Shown: positions 10,791 through 23,507 of the stretch, in pieces
Numbering within the stretch: position 1 is the first letter of the stretch
Layout of the letters: the number at the start of each line of letters is the position of its first letter
Assembly: GCF_000003815.2 (NCBI RefSeq)
Contig: NC_049996.1
Coordinates: 12,134,886-12,198,885, forward strand
DNA: 64,000 nt
Direction of reading: 5' to 3'
From: Branchiostoma floridae
Taxonomy: Eukaryota; Chordata; Leptocardii; Amphioxiformes; Branchiostomatidae
The notes under the pieces: model-generated
Seen by the model: only the letters and a program-made list of their open reading frames with translations
Databases searched by the model: none
Told to the model about the DNA's origin: nothing
Made by a program: the position numbers and the translations under genes

Positions 10791-12614
10791 GTCGAAATTG
10801 TTTTGTACCCAGGGGAATCAGAACATTTGTGTTCCCTAATAGAGGGTGTTGATTTATGAAAATACAGAACAAAAATCGGACCTTCCGTTCCAGAGATATG
10901 GCCCTTTAAAGTTGCTAGGCGGTGTCCGCAGGTGTGGCGCCAGGTGTGAAAATCGCATTTCTAATTAGCAATAATTAAGAAAGTAAAAACATTGTGCCAC
11001 TCAAAAGTTCTTTTCTGCACAGTCCAAGTAGTATTTTGTAGCAATCAAGTAAAGATAAGGTGTTTATTTGCCTTTTTCTTTCACTACAGGTGAGGTCAAC
11101 CTGCTGAAAATTAAGTTTTTTCAGCATGGCACAGCTGGAAAAGTGGCCAATTATTTCCAGATGACCCCTTTTTGAAGAGCGATAATCAATAAACTGTTCA
11201 TCCTATAATTAAGATATTTCAGATATTGGAAATATGTAGTAGATTCTCTTAACACAGTTTATTGCAGACATTCTAGAGACATGGTTACGAGATTATGTGT
11301 AATCAAAAATACTAATTTGTAACATATCTCAAAAGGTCAAAGGTCATCGGCACCTGTCACTTATATAAGTCCACATAAAAAATTACCTATCAACATTCTT
11401 CTCTATCTCAGTGACAAATATCACATGTTTGATATAACAGAATAGAAATAGTTTAGATAATTTCCACATCAATTATGCAAATTAGCTTCTGATTTGCATA
11501 ATTAATATTTAATTACAGGAAGCATCACTTAATCTATCTACATACCAATAATCATGATGATCCGTCAACCCCTTCTTGAGTTATTCCCTTTCACAGTCTG
11601 ACCATAAGCATTGAATATCAGCATACCTTACTACTAAAGGGTTTTGGCACATGCTAATTCTAAATTTGCCATCAAAACTATCACATTTCACCAGGAAATA
11701 CTACTTTTACGACATCTGATGACCAAAAGTATATAAAGATATTACCTATGAACCATGACCACCTGACTTTGTAACTGGTTTATTCAAGTTTATTGAACAA
11801 TTGATAATTCTTTGACATTACAACATATGTTTGAAAAGACTTGGTAGCTCCTCTTCTAAGCTGCACAGCTTTGAATGGTTGATACATTGTAATTCTCCCT
11901 CTGTGCCATCTCAATTTCTTCTATGATGTTCCAGGTGCTATTCCCAATGCAGCATCTTGCAAATCTGAAAACTTTTAACATTGGAAATATCAGCAAAAAC
12001 CTCTATGCCCTTGATATCACATTCAACAACAAACACAACTTGCTATGTTATTGATTTTTTGGATCTTACAAGGTAAAAATTGAACTTCAGTGATCATCTC
12101 AACGTAAATATGCTCACGTTGGACACATTTACAAATGATGTTTCCTTTCATGAAGTTGGTGACAAAGAAAACAAAAGTTTTGCGTCTCAAACCTGAAACA
12201 AACGTGTCCGAACATACAATGTATCTACACTTATAAAGGCTATCTGTATACAATTTAATGAATATCAATACGCTAATTATTTACATGGAAACGAGAATAT
12301 TTTGATAATTATGGACCCGCCTAACTAACTTTATATGCCGTGACTCGGCACACCACACGGAGCGAGTCGCACATGTTGAACATTCACATCGCTAACTCAC
12401 AACAAACCTACACATGTTATACATCATTTTAAAGCTTAGAAACCGCTTGTTACACACATGGATGCAACTTTTTGAAAAAAATAAGACATCAATGGTGAAA
12501 AATGCCATCTAAATTTGCAAACTGGAGGTAAACCACCTTAAAATTGCGGTACAAGAAAGTTTCACGTACCAAATTGTAGCTTGTTTTCTTGTCTATCCAA
12601 TCCTGCCATATATG
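10791..12614. other. Intergenic, AT-rich
   Basis: Apart from the octamer-pair repeat at 11461-11570, nothing recognisable is seen. A minus-strand open frame at 12023-12268 has no domain, no splice support and AT-rich composition, so it is not called. Confidence 0.5.
11461..11570. repeat. Single dispersed copy of the octamer-pair repeat
   Basis: AATTATGCAAATTAGC, then GATTTGCATAATTAA, then ATACCAATAATCATGATGATCCGTCAA match the unit of the tandem array at 5330-6015. Confidence 0.75.
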
Positions 12615-12935
12615 GGTTGCTTCCAAATAAGGCTGACATGCAAATCAGGCTGACGCAACGCCATGCCCGCAGAGCGCTCGAACACGTAAACGCGGAAGTG
12701 ACTTTCCCGTCTCGCGAGGCATTTTCCCGAAGGCCATATCTCAACAATCTTTTATCCCCTGCTTAAAATTTTTACATTGCCAGGGCCTCCATACTATATA
12801 CTACAATTCTGGTAAGTTTGAAGTTCTAGGCTTTTCTCAATTTTACACGGCGATCAATCGAAAATCGCTACACGCACGGAAAACACCACCGCCGCACGCA
12901 TGTGCGTTGCGACTGGAAACCCTACTAATGAATAT
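12615..12935 (+). repeat. Dispersed ~300-bp repeat, copy 2
   Basis: This is the second copy of the repeat at 10515-10790, in the same orientation. It carries an extra internal segment with tandem AATCAGGCTGACG-like words near 12630-12655. The small opposing open frames across it (12562-12766) are not supported as genes. Confidence 0.7.
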
Positions 12936-13268
12936 TAACTAAGTCGCAAAGGAATCTGGGATAGGCTATATGTAACTGTTATATATATATATACACGATT
13001 TATTTGGAAAACATTTCATCTTTATGAATTGGTAATACAACGTTAAAATGTAAGAGCAATAATTTGATTATATGCTGCATCAATCTTAGGAATATCATAC
13101 TTCATTCATTTAATCTAATCAAATATTAGGCCCCATTACGGACCACAGACAATGACCCACGACAGAGCTTTTAAGTTGTATACAAATGCATTGCAGATTT
13201 TGAACAGGTCCGTTCATCTCAACATCACTCCATCACCCCATCACAACGGCGACTATTCTGGTCTCAGG

Positions 13269-13296
13269 GCATTTTGCCGCTAAGGCGGCAAAATGC
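13269..13296. repeat. Perfect 12-bp-stem hairpin
   Basis: GCATTTTGCCGC, loop TAAG, then GCGGCAAAATGC. It stands alone in AT-rich DNA with no flanking gene, and could be the centre of a small foldback element. Confidence 0.7.
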
Positions 13297-13718
13297 AAAA
13301 AAGAATGTTGACGTCTCAGATTTGGGCGGTTTAAGACGAACATTTATAGAAAATACCATATTCTTGTTGAATTAGTTTTGAAACTTGTGGGTTTTCGTTA
13401 TCCCCATACATGAGATCGTGGAATGGTCAGTCGTGAGCTACCTGTTTGAAGCCTGAAGGACTAATCCAAGGACTATGGCTTGGGGGTGTACTCGGTGTAG
13501 ACTTGCCGTTTAGAATTTGTGGAACATGCGTTTGCAAGCTGATACTCAACTTGCTTAAGTTGAAATAACTGTCAGCATTTGAGTATATGTTCGCTTTCTC
13601 TACTCTTTCATAGTAATGAATACATTACTGGCATATACTGGGTCGGTCCTCCCCCCAGTGTATGTACTAGTCCAAAAGTTAACAGGTCTGAACAAACAAA
13701 TTGAGGTCACCATCGTCT

Positions 13719-13972
13719 AGCACGTCACCGGAACGTACTGCGCCTGCGTGAACCTTGGTGGTTTGGGGCTTGGTTTGGTCAACGTTGCATTGAAATCCCG
13801 CTTGTTGCACAGTATATGTTAGAGACATGGTTTCATGTAAAACGTACACGGGATTTTACCCTTATATACGCACGTACTTTCTTAAATGCGGCCCTTTAGT
13901 AAACCGGGGGTTTAGCAAGGTTTAGCATGTCTATACTTTTTGCGCAGGCGCAGTACGTTCCGGTGACGTGCT
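13719..13972. repeat. Foldback element with 30-bp perfect inverted arms upstream of the TRIM ORF
   Basis: The 30 bases at 13719-13748 (beginning AGCACGTCACCGGAACG) are exactly complementary to 13943-13972, with a 194-bp spacer. The right arm ends 164 bp before the TRIM ATG at 14137, so the element probably lies in that gene's promoter or 5' UTR. Confidence 0.8.
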
Positions 13973-14136
13973 CCATCGTCTCCAATGGTTGCGTCTGCTA
14001 CGATCACGTGATAGCGTTAGCCTCGTGACCGAAACCACTTTCCAAGAAGAATCTGGCAGTGTCGCGTCGCGTCGTTTACTGAAATCAAGGACGTTATAGC
14101 ATCCTTGCGTTAACACAACTGTCGTCTGAATCTAGA

Positions 14137-15111
14137 ATGGCAAGTAAGCTTGCAAGCGACGACTTTGACGAGCAGTTCCTGACGTGTCCCGTCTGCATGC
14201 TGCACTTCCGGGACGCCAGAATTCTGCCATGTCTGCACACATTCTGTAAACAATGTCTGCAGGAATGGGCTTCAAAACAGGACCCGCTGGAGTGTCCAAC
14301 CTGCCGCACACAGGTCAGTTTACCAAACCAAGGTGTGGACGGACTCAAGACCAACTTCTACGTCAGCAACCTGCTGGATTTCGCGGCCGTGAAGAAAAGG
14401 GCGGAGCCAGGTGTGCCATGCCAGGTGTGTGAGGGGAACGTGGAGGGTCCAAAGTCTTGGTGTGCCGATTGTGCTACCTTAATGTGTGAGTCGTGTGCAG
14501 CAGTACACAGGAAACTTCCAGCTACAAGAGACCACGAAGTGACCGCCGAAGCCATGCTTAAAGCAGAAAGAGGTGTGAGCAAGTTTCAACGAAAACGACA
14601 CTGCGATAAACACAAGAACCACGAACTAGTCTTCTACTGTGAGAGCTGTAACGCTTTGGTTTGTACAGCATGTACCGTGGTCGACCACCGACCGGGCAAA
14701 GATCACAACCCAGTAGAAATCACCTCCGTTGCGCAGATGAGGAAACAAACGATGCAAGAACTTCTCAAACAGATGGAGCCACGTCTGAAGGAAATTGAAG
14801 CCTCTATCAAAGAAGTTGACAGGAAGATGTCAAAGATAACTCCTTCTAAAGACGCAGCCACAAACCAAACTAAGGCGTATTTCCGTCAACTTGTTGACAT
14901 GCTGCAAAAGCGTGAACAGGAGATTTTGAGCCAGATTGACGAACAATGCCGAGTGGATAGCAAAGGCCTACAAGCAAAAAGGGAAGCGACAGAGTTTGAG
15001 TTGGCTGAACTGACGAGCGCACAAACGTTCTGTCAACAAGCTGTGCAACACGGAAGTGACGTGCACGTTGTAGAAGTGGGGAGCCAAGTCCAAACTAGAG
15101 TTAAATATTAG
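14137..15111 (+). CDS. TRIM-type RING/B-box/coiled-coil protein, no C-terminal domain
   Basis: One uninterrupted 324-codon ORF; the ATG at 14137 has a reasonable context. The RING finger is C3HC4 with C17, C20, C32, H34, C37, C40, C53 and C56 all present. B-box 1 spans about residues 95-137 (CQVCEGN, WCADC, MCESC). B-box 2 spans about 156-195 (CDKHKNHELVFYCESC, VCTACTVVDH). A coiled coil of about 100 residues follows (198-300). The protein stops just after the coiled coil, where TRIM-NHL proteins normally continue into filamin and NHL domains. The RING indicates an E3 ubiquitin ligase, by family knowledge. An ORF with exactly the missing filamin and NHL part lies on the same strand at 24130, 9 kb downstream. 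The gene may be a natural truncation, an RBCC-only paralogue, or the first exon of a split TRIM-NHL gene. Confidence 0.85.
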   Translation: MASKLASDDFDEQFLTCPVCMLHFRDARILPCLHTFCKQCLQEWASKQDPLECPTCRTQVSLPNQGVDGLKTNFYVSNLLDFAAVKKRAEPGVPCQVCEGNVEGPKSWCADCATLMCESCAAVHRKLPATRDHEVTAEAMLKAERGVSKFQRKRHCDKHKNHELVFYCESCNALVCTACTVVDHRPGKDHNPVEITSVAQMRKQTMQELLKQMEPRLKEIEASIKEVDRKMSKITPSKDAATNQTKAYFRQLVDMLQKREQEILSQIDEQCRVDSKGLQAKREATEFELAELTSAQTFCQQAVQHGSDVHVVEVGSQVQTRVKY

Positions 15112-15199
15112 CTGTTGCAGCAAATATATATACAGGTTTGCGTGTGAGTAATTTATGCGGGATAAATTAACATAAATATTAATATTGACGTTAAAAACA

Positions 15200-15840
15200 C
15201 TTCCGGTTAAAAATGGACTATGCATGAGCCCTACCAAAGAAGTTCCTTATGCATTATCATCAAATTCGTAGATTGAATCTTTAAAAAGAGAATGGACTTT
15301 TCTTGTGACATGTGTCGACAACTACAATGTAGTGGACCAGTTCAATAATCCTTCTGCTCAAAAATTAACTTAGTCTGTGCAACGCAAACTCCGCTGTCCA
15401 GGGCTGTAACTGTCCCCTCCTCTAGGGGGCCGGCGGATGTTGGGCGGGCTGCTATACAGCGAGATTTAATCAGATTAAGCGAGATTTATTCAGGCTAAAA
15501 ATTAACTGTGCGAGAATGGACTCTTCCATTGGCCAGCATCCACATGTGAAATGCACTGGTTTAGAAACACTTTCTCTAAAATAAAATGGACTTTGCCTAA
15601 GCACTCCAGTCCAAAATTAAATTTAGCAAAATGACTCTCTCGCAGGGTAATGGAGTATTGTAGCGCTATCTTCATGTAAACTGGACCCGTTCAATTACAG
15701 CTCCTCTCATCAAAGAACGGACTTCGCATAATCACCCTGTCCAGAATTGCATTTAAACGATTGCCCCTCCCTGTGTGAGGATGGACTCTTCTATAGGCAC
15801 CTGCATCAAAAACACTTCTGCTAAAAAAAGATAAACATAT
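15200..15840. repeat. Degenerate repeat region with recurring GGACTTT/GGACTCTTC blocks
   Basis: Words such as AATGGACTTT, GAGGATGGACTCTTC, CTGTCCAGAATT and AAACACTT recur in the same order near 15209, 15284, 15506, 15590, 15710 and 15780. This suggests an old tandem array. No coding region was seen. AATAAA-type words near 15580 could serve the TRIM transcript, but that is unproven. Confidence 0.45.
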
Positions 15841-16639
15841 CAACGTATCTGTAAAATATAACTGGGGGGTCTGTTGTAGAATTTCTTTAGTCGGAGCATG
15901 CTGGGTAGACTACACCTTCCTACGTGGGTCCAGGGATCGTGAAATTCGGCAATAAAATCGGGAAATTGGCCAGGGGAATCAGTACACGCTATTAGGTTAA
16001 ATCAGGTTGGGATTACGCGGCCGACCAAAGCCTCTGGTAGCAAAACTTCCCAGGCAAAGTATTCTCCCTATAACAGCAAGCGTAGTCAGTCTGGTGGAGA
16101 CTACATGTTAGCCCTTGAGCCGAGAAGTTGGAAGTCGCCTGACATCCAGGCTAATCTTTGTCTAGCTGTTGCAAGTTCTGCTGTCAACATCTCAAAATAT
16201 AGCGTAAAATTGTCGTCTTCATACTTTTACGTATTACGCAATATCTAAATTCTGAAATATATCGGAGAAAATAGCAAAACAGTAACGCAGTGAACAAACC
16301 CCGCAGTGACGCAAGTGCAGTGAGAGGGCACCTTTAGATAAGCTCACCGGGGATTTGTCATGCCGCCAGAGTTTGAAACTCCCTCGTACAAGCGTCACTG
16401 CTCACCCGTAAATTTTCTATTAGAAACAATCATTTCTCAATGTCTTTGTCAACCAACATACACGCTAGTCATCATCGGTACCAGATTCCGGTAGACTACT
16501 GGTAGCTGCGATCAAAATAATGACCGGAAAAACAAATCAGTCTCTTGCATGTCCATTTTATGTTCAGTTCAATTACGGTCCTGACTATACTGTGTGGACT
16601 CATTGGGGTGCTGCTATAACTAGTAGCATTTCTTTCCCA

Positions 16640-17030
16640 CATGTCTTCATCATTCACCATCGTCATCATTTGTAACAAATCCCACACTTCTTTAATTCAA
16701 AGTCGTCGTCATTGCATCCGTACAGAATCCCGTATTTCTTTCACTAACAGTCGTCAGATTTGCATTTGTAAGAAATCACACATTTTTCGATCGCAATCGT
16801 CATAATTGCATTTGTAAACAATCCCCCATTTCTTTTATTCGCAATCGTCCTAATCGCATTCGTAAAAATCCCGCATTTCTTTCATACGCAGTCGTCATAT
16901 TGGCATTCGAAAAAAAAATCCCGCATGTCTTTCATTCACTGTCGTTATATCTGCAATTTTAAAAAAAAATCCCACATTTCTTTAATTCACAATCGTCATA
17001 AATTCATTTTTGTAAAAATAAAATCGCGCA
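16640..17030. repeat. About 55-60-bp AT-rich tandem repeat inside the duplicated unit
   Basis: Six or so units of the form TCGTCAT-n-TGCATTTGTAA-n-AATCCC(A/G)CATTTCTTT. The equivalent array in copy 2 lies at about 18890-19260 and is about 18 bp shorter. Confidence 0.8.
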
Positions 17031-17042
17031 TTTACGATCATG

Positions 17043-17245
17043 TATGGAGGCGTGGGGTTTTGGGCCGTCATCTCGTCAGGGAATTTCCCATGACTCATGA
17101 TCATGCAGCTGCATGTTCAGACACGACACCACTGTCGCCGTAGAGGCGTGGGGGTTTTGGGCCGTCACCTCGTCAGGGAATTTCCCACGACTCATGATCA
17201 TGCAGGTGCATGTTCAGACAGGACACCACTGTCGCCGTAGACGTA
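17043..17245. repeat. Two direct ~102-bp repeats with nested palindromes
   Basis: Each unit runs from AGGCGTGGGG through CGTCAGGGAATTTCCCA to CACCACTGTCGCCGTAG. Inside are the palindromes CATGATCATG and, in the first unit, CATGCAGCTGCATG. The same pair recurs in copy 2 at about 19275-19475. Confidence 0.85.
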
Positions 17246-18702
17246 GAGAAGCGTGTTTTGTTTGCGTGCACTGGACAAGCTTAACGTCTTCTGCATGAAA
17301 TGGAAGATTCAATACTAAAGAAAACTAAAGTGGTGGTTTAAAAAAAATTGGGATGGACTTTCAGGAACATCAAGTTTCCAAATGACGCTCTTTATCCAGG
17401 CCTGTCCTCGTCAGGCAGTTATTCTTTAGCTAAATCAACTGTCTTGAAAGGCACAGAAAGCCGCTTTCGGTATCAAAACCCTCATTCAGACTGCGTTATT
17501 CCCTAAGGCCCTACTTAAACACGATAATGCATATGTCAAGTCTACAATGTTATATTCTGTTGAGATCTGAGGCAAAGGGCACTGACAATTGCCCTGTTGA
17601 AATATTAACATATAGAACCGCTTTTGTAAAAACACCGATCCTTAGTGCACACAGAAATTCGTGTAACCTAGCTAGTAGGGCAAAACTCGGGGTATTCCAA
17701 ATAGATATGGATGCATCAGTGTTCTTGTACCTAAGTATTGGCTGAGGCTGAAGCAACTGGACATCCACACACATCCCTTACAGGTGAACGTTTTACTGTG
17801 TCAACAATACAAAATGGGAAATAATTGCAAGAAGAGCTGGTTACACCAACTTTCATGATATTCCCTCTTATGGAACACCAATTACCCTGTAGACAATAAG
17901 AATATATGTACATTGTTAATTAAAGAGAGGATATGTACGTCAAAAATTATTTTACAAATCGTCTACAAATCATGGTAAGCCAATATGCTACAAAGGTTTC
18001 AAATCCAAATATATATTCGATGGAAAATTACCTGAGTTCGAATAAAGATCCGCCATATCTAAGATAAGAATAAGCGCTTATCCATTAGAGATAGAGAGGT
18101 CGTTACAAGAAGCTATTTGTCCACGTTAGACTGTTTATTATAATTAAGTATTGCATACTGAATGCAGTGGAAAATGTTTTCACGACGGGACCGAAAGAAA
18201 GTTTATTTCAAACTGTTGCCACAATTTGTCCGAGCGTTTGCCAATTAGTAAATCACCAAAAGTCTACGTTTCATTAAAATCACAAACCCCACCTATTTCA
18301 CAGAACACGGGACAGTTAAAAGATAGATGAACTCAAACCAAATGACAGATGATTGACAGGAAGCGTGTGAACCTGACACCTTGCTATTTTGCCGGTTAAT
18401 TGAAAACGTGACAAACCCTGATTTCTCTGATGACCCCGATAACCCGATGACCCCGGGGCAGAGAAAGCTGACACGGTCTGACACAACGTCTCTCATTTCT
18501 GTTCCTTTTCATGTGTCCCTTCGATGTGTCTGTTGTTCCCGGAGACAGACTTAGAAATACACTGGAATTACTGAATGTTGGCTACCTGCATACGGCGGTG
18601 GCGATATCCTCGGTACAACCAAGGGCTTCATCATTTCGGATAACACGAAGGCATCCTTCCGTACGTTGCCCACATCATGCAGACCAACAAATTGACCAAC
18701 AA

Positions 18703-20879
18703 ACATACACGCTAGTCATCATCGGTACCAGATTCTGGTAGACTACTGGTAGCTGCGATCAAAATAATGACCGGAAAAACAAATCATTCTCTTGCATGTC
18801 CATTTTATGTTCAGTTCAATTACGGTCCTGACTATACTGTGTGGACTCATTGGGGTGCTGCTATAACTAGTAGCATTTCTTTCCCACATGTCTTCATCAT
18901 TCACCATCGTCATCATTTGTAACAAATCCCACACTTCTTTAATTCAAAGTCGTCGTCATTGCATCCATACAGAATCCCGTATTTCTTTCACTAACAGTCG
19001 TCAGATTTGCATTTGTAAGAAATCACACATTTTTCGATCGCAATCGTCATAATTGCATTTGTAAACAATCCCCCATTTCTTTTATCACATTCGTAAAAAT
19101 CCCGCATTTCTTTCATACGCAGTCGTCATATTGGCATTCGAAAAAAAAAATCCCGCATGTCTTTCATTCACTGTCGTTATATCTGCAATTATAAAAAAAA
19201 TCCCACATTTCTTTAATTCACAATCGTCATAAATTCATTTTTGTAAAAATAAAATCGCGCATTTACGATCATGTATGGAGGCGTGGGTTTTTGGCCGTCA
19301 TCTCGTCAGGGAATTTCCCATGACTCATGATCATGCAGCTGCATGTTCAGACACGACACCACTGTCGCCGTAGAGGCGTGGGGTTTTTGGGCCGTCACCT
19401 CGTCAGGGAATTTCCCACGACTCATGATCATGCAGGTGCATGTTCAGACAGGACACCACTGTCGCCGTAGACGTAGAGAAGCGTGTTTTGTGTTGCGTGC
19501 ACTGGACATGAAATGGAAGATTCAATACTAAAGAAAACTAAAGTGGTGGTTTTCAAAAAATTGGAATGGACTTTCAGGAACATCAAGTTTCCAAATGACG
19601 CTCTTTATCCAGGCCTGTCCTCGCCAGGCAGCTATTCTTTAGCTAAATCAACTGTCTTGAAAGGCACAGAAAGCCGCTTTCGGTATCAAAACCCTCATTC
19701 AGACTGCGTTATTCCCTAAGGCCCTACTTAAACACGATAATGCATATGTCAAGTTTATAATGTTATATTCTGTTGAGATCTGAGGCAAAGAGCACTGACA
19801 ATTGCCCTGTTGAAATATTAACATATAGAACCGCTTTTGTAAAAACACCGATCCTTAGTGCACACAGAAATTCGTGTAACCTAGCTAGTAGGGCAAAACT
19901 CGGGGTATTCCAAATAGATATGGATGTATCAGTGTTCTTGTACCTAAGTATTGGCTGAGGCTGAAGCAACTGGACATCCACACACATCCCTTACAGGTGA
20001 ACGTTTTACTGTGTCAACAATACAAAATGGTAAATAATTGCAAGAAGAGCTGGTTACACCAACTTTCATGATATTCCCTCTTATGGAACACCAATTACCC
20101 TGTAGACAATAAGAATATATGTACATTGTTAATTAAAGAGAGGATATGTACGTCAAAAATTATTTTACAAATCGTCTACAAATCATGGTAAGCCAATATG
20201 CTACAAAGGTTTCAAATCAAAATATATATTCGATGGAAAATTACCTGAGTTCGAATAAGCGCTTATCCATTAGAGATAGAGAGGTCGTTATAAGAAGCTA
20301 TTTGTCCACGTTAGACTGTTTAAGTATTGCATACTGAATGCAGTGGAAAATGTCTTCACGACGAGACCGAAAGAAAGTTTATTTCAAACTGTTGCCACAA
20401 TTTGTCCGAGCGTTTGCCAATTAGTAAATCACCAAAAGTCTACGTTTCATTAAAATCACAAACCCCACCTATTTCACTGAACACGGGACAGGTAAAAGAT
20501 AGATGAACTCAAACCAAATGACAGTTAGATGATTGACAGGAAGCGTGTGAACCTGACACCTTGCTATTTTGCCGGTTAATTGAAAACGTGACAAACCCTG
20601 ATTTCTCTGATGACCCCGATAACCCGATGACCCCGGGGCAGAGAAAGCTGACACGGTCTGACACAACGTCTCACATTTCTGTTCCTTTTCATGAACGGTA
20701 ATGTCTCCCTTCGATGTGTCTGTTGTTCCCGGAGACAGACTTAGAAATACACTGGAATTACTGAATGTTGGCTACCTGCATACGGCGTGGCTACATCCTC
20801 GGTACAACCAAGGGCTTCATCATTTCGGATAACACGAAGGCATCCTTCCGTACGTTGCCCACATCATGCAGACCAACAA
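18703..20879 (+). repeat. 2.2-kb segmental duplication, copy 2
   Basis: This is the direct tandem copy of 16456-18690, separated from it by 12 bp (ATTGACCAACAA). It is about 60 bp shorter. At least two losses fall between short direct repeats (GAATAA at the 28-bp difference, TTA at the 9-bp difference), as expected for slippage or microhomology deletion. Confidence 0.9.
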
Positions 20880-23507
20880 TTTCTTGTACGGCGTATTAGA
20901 CGTTCCCACCACCCCACCACCTCCGAGGAGCTTGTTGTAATGCTGGACATCCCTGGATTTGCCACAACGACAATACAAGGAACCATGTGACCTATTTAGC
21001 ACCTGTGGGTCTTTTTTAACATTTCCTATTGTGTGTTGAGATATTCACAAAAACGTATTTGTCGTGTTTATCTATAAATTGACAGCACAGTATTATTAGG
21101 TATCTTTTGGACCCAAGAAGTCAACGAGGAAAATATCAAGATGGACGTTGTCTGCGTATACAGTTTTCATTTTATCATTCGTGACTGTGTATTCTGCTTT
21201 TTAGAAATCTTTTGTTTCACTGAGACGTCATTCTGATGGCATGGAATTGCGCAATCGCATGCAATACCATGGGAAGCTATTTTTGTATATGTGATAAAAA
21301 GATTAAGAAACCAGGGCAAGCATCTTTATTTTGCGTAAATTTGCCATGTTTTAGCTGTATTGTGCAACATCGCAACGACTGAAAACTTGTTGACTACGGT
21401 AGTCTATGCTCAAACCACCTGGCATATCAATCAGTCAGTCAAGGCAAGTCGGAGTTGCATAAGATTGCGTAAGTCTTTGCAAGTGCGACTATGTAATGGT
21501 GTATTTTTCTACGTGTGTTTTACACATGATAATAGCATGCCCGCAGTCCCCGCCACGGCCAATGGAATGTTTACAGGATATGTCCAATCTTTCAAGTTTG
21601 GTGTGATTATTCTTTTACGGGTTGGCCAGTTGTTTTAATACAGGTTGACCGGTTGTTTAATGCCCTTCTCCTCTTTCCTCGCTCCCCCTTTTCCGCTATG
21701 GAATAACCCATGGTCGCTGGCCAATGGGCTGCCTAGTATTCATATTGCGTAATGCAGATGAAACGTAAACCAAGCTGATTACGAGCACAGCAGTCATTTC
21801 GCTGCCAGACAGAGGGGAGACAACACGGGTCTGGGACCGGTCTCTGATGATTAATAGCAACTGCCCCCACGAAGTCAACGCACTCCCCTGCACTTCGGTA
21901 AGTAACTCGGCTTCCACTTCTGCATAGTCAAAGGGATCTTAGAATAATGATCGTGTTGTTTGGTCACAGCCAGGTATAGTTAGATTATGAACTTGATTTA
22001 ATTGTTAGTTTTGAATTTTTCAAATTTATAGAACTTTTTTATAAAAATAAATGCAATTGACCTGTCCTTTTTGGCATTGTTTTTGCAGGGGCTCATCATA
22101 AAGATGTTTACGAAGTACAACTATAATATTTGCAGTGGAAAGGAAACATCTCATCGTCATGGACTTCTTATTCTATTTCTTATCACTTTTATTATTCTTT
22201 TTTCAAAGGCAAATCAACATTTTGGAATATTTTGAATATTTCGTTGGGCTAAAGCGTTCAGGTACAGGTTGATGTGTGTGTGTGTCTCTCTATCCGCAAG
22301 GGACGTCGCTGATGGCTTGCACTGGAAGACGAGCTGTATCACTGAAGGGAAGGACATTCGTAAGAAAATTGCTACAAGGAGACCGAGACTGGAAGCCATG
22401 CAAAACCTGAAACAACGTCGCCCGAAGGAGCAAGGCCATGAGAGGGAAATGCAAGACCGACAGCAGAGCTGCGTGCAGCCAAGCGATTGCGCTGCTATTG
22501 ATGGTAAAACTGAGTGCAGTTAGAGAATTCATGGACTGACATACACGTGCTGTCTGCGTTATTTGACTTATACGAATACGTGTTGTCTATTCTATTAGGT
22601 CATATTAAGGAATGTAAAAAAATACTTCAATTGACCTAGATGGATATACGAATGGTCGACATCACAACCAAACGTATTTGAAATCTTTATTGACACGACA
22701 AAAGTACAGAGACTTTCGTGAGGATTATAACAAGTACTTACAGTGCAACTAAGCAGACGTATATGCATATTTACAGATATGAATAAGTCAACATATTGTT
22801 CTAGCATGTCATTTACATAATTCGAACATTGCCTGCAAATTTCTTGAGTTACAAACAAACTCTTACCAACTCTACGCTTAAACACACGTCTGTGCAGCCG
22901 TTTACTTTTCGGGCCGGAACTCGGTGTAATACATAAATGGGACCTTACAGGTATTGTATATACAAGCTGTATCAGTCTTTCACTCCGTCACTTACAAGAA
23001 GATACAACGCAACGTTTGCTAGAAGTAATTAGTCAGTGGTATTGTACTGTGATTGTTATTCTTAGACGGTTATTCGTTTGATGACGTGAACTGCAACAGA
23101 CTGAGATGTACTAGTAACCAATGTTTAGTGATATGAGCGGAGTTGTGTAGCTGTCTGTCAGGTAAGACAGAATACAAAGACGAGAGATTTCTACGGCAGT
23201 TCAGAAGAGCAGACATTTGTCTGGTACTGAGACAGATTGTGAAGACAGGAGATTTCTAAGGTAAGAGAGTTCAGTTCAGGAGAGACAATATAGAGCTTCA
23301 CCAAAGTGAGAGAGCATTATTATGAAGCCTGTTACAACGTTAAAAGTCTTCCGTGCCCTGTGTACGGAAATTCTTGTCTCTGCGTCATTTCTTTATCCTT
23401 CATTTGCTGATCTTTGAATTCCAGTCGGCAACTAAAAGAACCTATATATATTTGTTACATGTCTAAGCCTCTATCGTTGGGGATCTCGTCGTAACTTTCT
23501 TAACTTT
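20880..23507. other. Intergenic region without recognised gene
   Basis: Open frames at 21360-21638 and 22269-22523 (the latter Lys/Arg-rich, 84 codons) have no recognisable domain or convincing splice sites. Nothing else was identified. Confidence 0.5.

Larger units (their letters stand above)
16456..18690 (+). repeat. 2.2-kb segmental duplication, copy 1
   Basis: This is nearly identical to 18703-20879 over its whole length and in the same orientation. The unit holds no recognised gene. It contains a ~55-bp AT-rich repeat (16640-17030), a ~102-bp direct repeat (17043-17245) and a weakly open 63-codon minus-strand frame, present in both copies, that I do not recognise. Copy 1 carries short segments missing in copy 2, near 16820, 17272-17290, 18045-18072 and 18135. 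Confidence 0.9.

Noticed and set aside
16496-16687. 63-codon minus-strand frame repeated at 18743-18934
   Set aside because: It is conserved only because the whole 2.2-kb unit is duplicated. No domain or splice support.
22269-22523. 84-codon Lys/Arg-rich plus-strand frame
   Set aside because: No domain, no clear splice sites and no neighbouring exons of a shared gene.
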